Below are positions 58,104-64,000 of a stretch of 64,000 bases of DNA, piece after piece. The position numbers and the translations under genes are program-made. The stretch's first letter is position 1, and every line of letters starts with the position of its first letter. The notes below the pieces were generated by a model, which did no database searches, had not been told where the DNA came from, and was given only the letters and a program-made list of their open reading frames with translations. This stretch comes from Anopheles merus (Eukaryota > Arthropoda > Insecta > Diptera > Culicidae): assembly GCF_017562075.2 (NCBI RefSeq), contig NC_054083.1, forward strand, positions 13,060,107-13,124,106, read 5' to 3'.

Positions 58104-61100
58104 AAAATAGTTTTAACTAGTACACTTAACAGAGTGCTGTAGATGGGCCATTTCAGTCTTAATAGAATCTAATTGGGCCATACAAAACATTCAAATGGAA
58201 AAGGAAAACTTAATCAAATAATCGTAACAATATTGTTCAAACTATGATTGGATTTAAAATTTCCTTGGGATGAATGAATCGAAAAATTGCAAGTTTTTTC
58301 ATCAAAAAAGGTTGTCGAAAAAAATCAATTGTTTTAACTTTTTAATCATAACAACTAGTCTTTCCATTCCAAATGGATGTTATCAATATATCACCGCTCG
58401 ACACCACATTAAGTAATCCGTAATCTGAGTTAGCAAACAGTGTAGTGTAATTTGCGTTAAGTATAAAATATAATTATACCAATATCGAGGTACCGAGTTT
58501 AGCAGTGCATGAGATAGCTATAGTTCCGTGCATTTGTTTGCAGTAAGGTGGTATGTATTTGTATTTCATTTGTGCCAAGCTCATTAGGTAAAATTCCCAC
58601 ATCTTGAACCAATTGGCTAAAATATTAACAGTATTTCCATCGGCGTCAGTAATCAATTCATGAGCTAAAACAAAATGCGATCGTCACCCAGTTGTAGCAG
58701 TTATTGGGGTGGTGGGTATGATGAATGAACCCCCTCCACCGAACCCAAAGTTTACCAACATCTCAGGTTGCACAATAGAGATAGAGAAGAAGAAAAACAA
58801 GCAAGTTGTGCCACGCAAACAATGCAAGCGCAACACCGAAATGGAAAGAGTAAAGGAAAGGGATGGCGAACAAATCAGTGCAGCAGAGAAGTTTTAGTTT
58901 TAGTGGGCATCGCGGTTTTATCTTCACTAATCATTTTACGCGCAGATGACTTTTATTGACCAGTGGCCATCATCCCACTAACGTGGGTACGCCGGCCGTG
59001 GTTGCTGTAAATTTCCAAACGCCGCTATCAGATCTGTGCTCGAGCAGCCTGCAATCGTAATTGCTTTGCAAAACGTTGCAATATTACGGCAGCCGGCTGC
59101 TGATGATGATGAGCCTGATGGTGGCAATAATCGGGTTGTTATTGGGCCTGGTGATAATAGGCGTGCGCCGATAACAGCGTGTCAATAAAACCATTTTAGA
59201 GCGTTTGAAGCGGTGCGTAATTTGACCGCAAGTTTGCACAATCGAGCCACATCGAGCCCATCAGAGCAGGTGGCGGGGAAAACGAACCCACCAATCAACG
59301 ATCGGCCGATGGTCAATTCGTTTGCGTCGGAGGACGGTGGGATGGTGCGGGAACATTACAAATATCGCGAAAAGAAAAAGAAATCACATCGTACATCGCT
59401 GCAAAATAGTTTCGATCATTCTCACTTTCGTTTGCATTGGTGGCCGCGGGGTTCGTTGGCCAGTGGTCGCGCCCGCTAATCGAGCGTTGGAAAATGTTAA
59501 TCAACTCGCGCGAACGACCAGCAGCTCGGCCGATCGCCAAGCGAGAGTGGAAAGAAACGGCTTTTCAACCGGGCTAAAAGGGGATGTATTTTTGTAAGGT
59601 GAATAAAATCGAATCTTGCATGATGGGCTTGCCAAAAAAAAAAAACTGCGCATACACATACCCATTCGCTGCGTACACAAAAACCAGACGCGCAAATAAC
59701 AGGAATCATCGCTTTCACCTACGCCGTCGATTTGGCTTGAAATTGAATCCGCCAATCGATAGCGACCGTAAGAAACGCGCGTGTCATAGTGTTTTACCTC
59801 CCTTTCCCTCCGCTTTCCTACCTCACCCCTGCCCAGGTATCCTAGGGGTGGGTATGTAAACGAAGCATTATCAGGCGCAATTTCGTGGGCTCCACAGTAC
59901 GGTACCGGTACGGTTTTTGCTATGCCAATAACCATGTCCGTTTCCATTCGAATGGTTGGAATTGCGCGCGGTGAAGGTGCTGTCTATTTGGTGAAGTTCA
60001 AAAACAAGCTTTGCACCGAAGTGAACGTGATGTACCTTGAAACGCACGGAAGTTGATGGGCGCATTACGAAACCGTGATCGATAAGGTACACGATGTATG
60101 GTGCATCGATCGGATTGCTTTTTCTTGCGTTTGTGTTTGCGCGAGCAAACGGGTGTGTTGATCAAGGCCACGCTTTATCGTGGCAATGAATTGGAAAATT
60201 AGCTGAATGGGCACTGTACGGGGAAATTTAATTTAAATTAGAAATGCACAAGGTTGATCTAGTTTCCAAAGCATTTTTGTAATTATCTCATTTGTTTCAC
60301 TTTAAGCAGCATTTTTAAGAGAGTCAGAGAGTACTAATACCAGGAAGAAGATTTAGGTCAAAATGAAAGTAAAAACAAACAGAGACCTAATCAATTGATT
60401 GACGATGATGATGATGATGGTGGTGATGATTGTCCACCCTTTTCCCTGGATAGGGTCGAGATGGACGAGATTATCGCAGGATTATATAGATATCTAGAGT
60501 AGTACCATTGAAATATTAAATGCCTGGGGACTTAATTCTGACTAGTGCCTCAAGCTGCATATAACCTTACTGTACATCAATAATGGAATAATGTTCAAAT
60601 CTAGCTACATTTATGTAATTATCCTTATCTTTTTTTGAAAATGTTAAATTGTGTTTGCCAGTAAGTTTTAATATGTCTTCATTTCCAACCAGCACCCAAG
60701 GTAAAGTTCACCATCGACGGACCGGAATTAAGAACCATTGCCATCCTGGTGTTACGGATGCTTTTTTAGCCACCCCCTCAGGGGCGTCTATGTTTGGAGT
60801 GGATGTCCGGATTCCAATGAATTATACGATCGCACCGTCACCGTAATCGTCATCGCCACCGCACAAGAAAGCAGAGGCGTATGTGGTTAGAACACCGTCA
60901 ATAAACATCACAGACGGAGTACAATGCTAACCAGAAAAAAAAAATGCGACCAGCAGAACAGATGTGGGGCCTGAGTGTGCAAAGGGTGAATGAAAGCTGA
61001 ATGAAAAAAGGAAACACATACAAACCGCCCATGCCTGAACGCAAATCTTGTGCCGCCAAAGAAACGCCAGCACACGGAGGTCCACGGCCATTGCCGTTGA

Positions 61101-63324
61101 GAACGGCTCGCCAATGGCAAAGACATACGGCGGATCATGTATGGCAAAACCGTCGCCATCATCGATGTCGTCGACGTCATCGTCGTCACCGAGTCGATAG
61201 AGGTTGTTTCTATTCATTCATCTTTTCTCGCAACAATGCAACGCAGCGTGTTGGTTCCGAAAGTGGACAGGAAACACGATCGAGGCCTTCAGTGTCGCAC
61301 GAGGATATGAACACACACACACACACACCCACTAATCAATAATGCAATTAAAAATGTATTATATTCCGGTACCGGGTACACAGAATAGTTTGCAGGAATT
61401 TGCTGTCACGAGCTAGGTGCAAGGCAAAATGGACCCTATACATTCGTTCGTTGCCTTAATTTAGAGGTCACTGTACACAGGAATGCAACCGATAGAAAGG
61501 CGTTTCGCAATTTCGATGTTGCAGATACCGAAGATGTTTATCACTCATTCGCCCCTGCGTTCCAGTGTGTAATGATCGGTGGCATTGAAACCAAACCGCG
61601 TGCATGGGCATCGATCGGAAGGAAACATATGTTTTTTTGTTTTTGTTTTTTTTTGTGTGTGTGCGGTTGCTTTCCGCACGCGCACATTCGCGCAACACCC
61701 GGCAATGGCAATAGATTTCGCTGATCACTGAACTAAATCGATTAAGCTACGGGTGGTTTGTTACTCCCCTTTTACGCTCCTCTCAAATGGATTCAATTTG
61801 TGCGTGCGTTTTCGGCGAACAAAAGCAACAATAACAAAAAAAAATCTGTTAAAACACAAGGCACAAGGCTGATGGCCCTGCGAGAAATGCGTGAGTGAGA
61901 TCGTTTTGTACGATTTTTACATTGCTGTGCCTGGGCTGGCCCCGATTCCCCGATACGACAAACTTGTGTGACGATCGTTAAGAGGTGTTTGATGAAGCAC
62001 AGCATATTTTTGGATCAATATTTGTCCACACACACGCGCGCACACGCACACGCACGGAAGGCACGGTACGCGGTGGTACGCGGGGGTGTACGAATTTTGA
62101 AATGATTTCTTATTTCCTTTTATGCTACATGCGTGCTCATGCGATACGGTGGGCTGTGTTTTATTTCACAGCTTAACGGTGCGCTGTAAAAGCATCGATC
62201 GTGTGACAATATTGTCGGTAATTTATTCATTTTTTTGTCGTTTGACGGCATTGTGGAAAGGTATTGGCAGCGATCCAGATGGTTTCCTGTCAAAACTTTC
62301 AATTCAACCGCTGCACAGAACTGTGTAATGAGACTTCCCATACAATACTTTTTATCATTTTGCTAAATATTAATATCGTACGAGCTGAGTTCACACATTG
62401 CCGAATTGTTTAAAATGCTAACAATGCGTACGAAGGGGTTTGTCTAACAACCTTAAAACTCGTTTTCTTAACCGCGTGTAAAATGGTGCATAACATTTCT
62501 TTACTTTTGTTTTGCCTTTGCTTCCCAAAATTACGCACCATAATAAGCGGCATGTCTCAATCGCACGCTCCGGCCGAGCGTGTGCTGTTATTACCACATA
62601 ACCATAATTTCCCTTCAACAGGCAACATTAGCAAACGTCCAACAACAGTCTTGCCATCGACCATCGAGAGCAAAACGGCCTAGCATCACAACATATATGC
62701 TAGAGATATGAAGGTGAAGCCGAAGAAAAAACCACACATTACATTGCACCGTATCTACAGCATCGAAGTCGCTCTTGAACCTTGCGGCAGCGCTACGACA
62801 GCATTCCCGGGCTCTTTCGCTGGGTTCGTCGCCTGCTGCCGTCTTGCAGTCTTTCGTTCGTAGCCGTTCCGACGGTCCTCGTGAGCGAAACCGGTGCACA
62901 AACACCGGGATTGCGCAGAACGAAATAGTTTTCAAGCGCCACTACCATCATCATCATCGTGCTTCCCTAAGGAGGTACGGATTTTTCATTTTCACAACAA
63001 ACCCAAAGTTTCCATTGTGCGGTACTATTGTGGCGATTGTTGCCGCTCGCTCACTGACGCTCATTCTGCGCTCATACCTCATACTGTGCCTGCTCGTTCC
63101 CTGTCCCTGTTCAACCTGTGAGCATTAGCATTTTTCTCACCTGCTTGCAGAGGCTTTTGTCTGCGGTAACCTAAAAATAAAAGCTAAACAGCGGGAAAAT
63201 TCGTAGAGGAAAAACAAGTCAACAACCATTCAACGTGGAGAGAAGAGTAGAGGCTCAGCGGCACATGGGCCAAAAGGCGAAGGATGGATTTTTCATTCCT
63301 TCTCTCTCTCCCTTTCTCTCTCTT

Positions 63325-63359
<35 letters not shown>

Positions 63360-64000
63360 TTTTCATTCCTATTCGTCAGCACTACACACATAAACAGACA
63401 CACAGTTACATCTCCCGTGCCAGGCAAAACGCAAAACTCACACAAACACAGATACACGAAAACACGGCGCAGCTCACAATTACACTCAACTCGGTGTTGA
63501 TTCACAGTCGCAATAAGCGATCTCGTCCGCAAGGGAATGTGTGATGATGACGACGATGATGATCATGATGATGTTGTTCTGTGTATTATAATGCTTTCTC
63601 TGTTAATATTGTCTACTCCACGAGAGCAATTTCTACCACTGTCACGCAGATGAGCTCCACTGGATGATTGATTTTAGCTTTGCAGATGATCTCATCCTCC
63701 CGATCTACCCCCTGTGTGGCAGATCATCTTCCGAGAGTTTCTGAGGTACGTTCGAGATTCGAGCATGCATTTGCACCATTTGAGCCTGACTGTTTGTTGA
63801 GCTAGTGGAGGGGAACAAATGCGCCCAGCTCCACCGGTACAGTTCCCTATACATATACTGTTTGCACATACAAACACCACGACAAAGTCTGATGAAAAAT
63901 GCTGTCCAATAATTTTGTGTGTTTGTTTTGCATTGTTTTCAGCGACGAGCGTTTAAAATTGGTAAAAACATCAAACACAGTATTTCATTCATTTCACAGT
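58104..64000. other. spacer to window end; no gene supported
   Basis: Contains a (GAT)n patch near 60.4 kb, a CA run at 61313-61327, the CT microsatellite at 63297-63364 and a GAT-rich patch at 63544-63575. Open frames are short, biased in composition and without domains. It could hold distal hillarin 5' exons or regulatory DNA, which sequence alone does not show. Confidence 0.5.
63297..63364. repeat. (CT)n microsatellite
   Basis: CT-rich run of about 68 bases with a few T and C interruptions. Confidence 0.95.

Noticed and set aside
60649..60846. 65-codon frame starting MCLPVSFNMS
   Set aside because: No domain, no neighbouring compatible exons and no supporting splice signals that I could defend.
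61313..61728. Coding exons near 61-63 kb
   Set aside because: The frames there consist of low-complexity His/Thr or Lys/Asn stretches from CA and poly-A/T tracts. Nothing joins into a recognisable protein.

Overview
The window is insect nuclear DNA and most likely comes from an Anopheles mosquito. The evidence is spliced genes with GT-AG introns, AATAAA signals, mosquito-style dispersed repeats (a tRNA-like SINE resembling the Anopheles SINE200 type, short TIR elements) and abundant CA, GA, TA and CT microsatellites. Proteins match animal families with insect orthologs. I see no bacterial operon, CRISPR array, rRNA or tRNA gene, and no virus-derived gene.

Layout. 0.6-2.45 kb: GALK2-type N-acetylgalactosamine kinase, minus, 7 coding exons. 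2.5-6.5 kb: a repeat-rich spacer with a SINE, a TTA-flanked MITE and a nested THAP-bearing TIR element. 6.5-9.06 kb: RPAP3 (spaghetti), plus, 6 exons. 12.06-26.57 kb: hnRNP K (bancal), minus, 9 coding exons with three KH domains and large microsatellite-rich introns; its 5' UTR exons were not located. 34.1-36.5 kb: intronless inturned-like gene, plus. 37.0-37.95 kb: LysM/transmembrane protein, minus, head-to-head with the Nnf1/PMF1 kinetochore gene (38.4-39.1 kb, plus). 39.5-53.2 kb: hillarin, minus, whose LIM domain is split by a 9.8 kb intron. That intron holds the complete intronless Spt5 gene (44.0-47.3 kb) on the same strand, plus a dense cluster of mobile elements (47.7-52.2 kb). 53.2-64 kb: no supported coding gene; probably hillarin 5' UTR, promoter and spacer, with two repeat insertions.

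The genes are mostly unrelated housekeeping or developmental genes: sugar kinase, HSP90 cochaperone, RNA-binding protein, planar polarity effector, kinetochore subunit, cytoskeletal hillarin and elongation factor. They do not form one pathway. The most notable points are Spt5 nested in an intron that cuts a zinc-binding module in two, a hillarin transglutaminase fold in which all three expected catalytic positions appear substituted, and several transposon insertions whose empty site is preserved in a paralogous copy inside the same window.

All exon boundaries were derived by eye from splice consensus, reading phase and remembered family conservation; no alignment was run.
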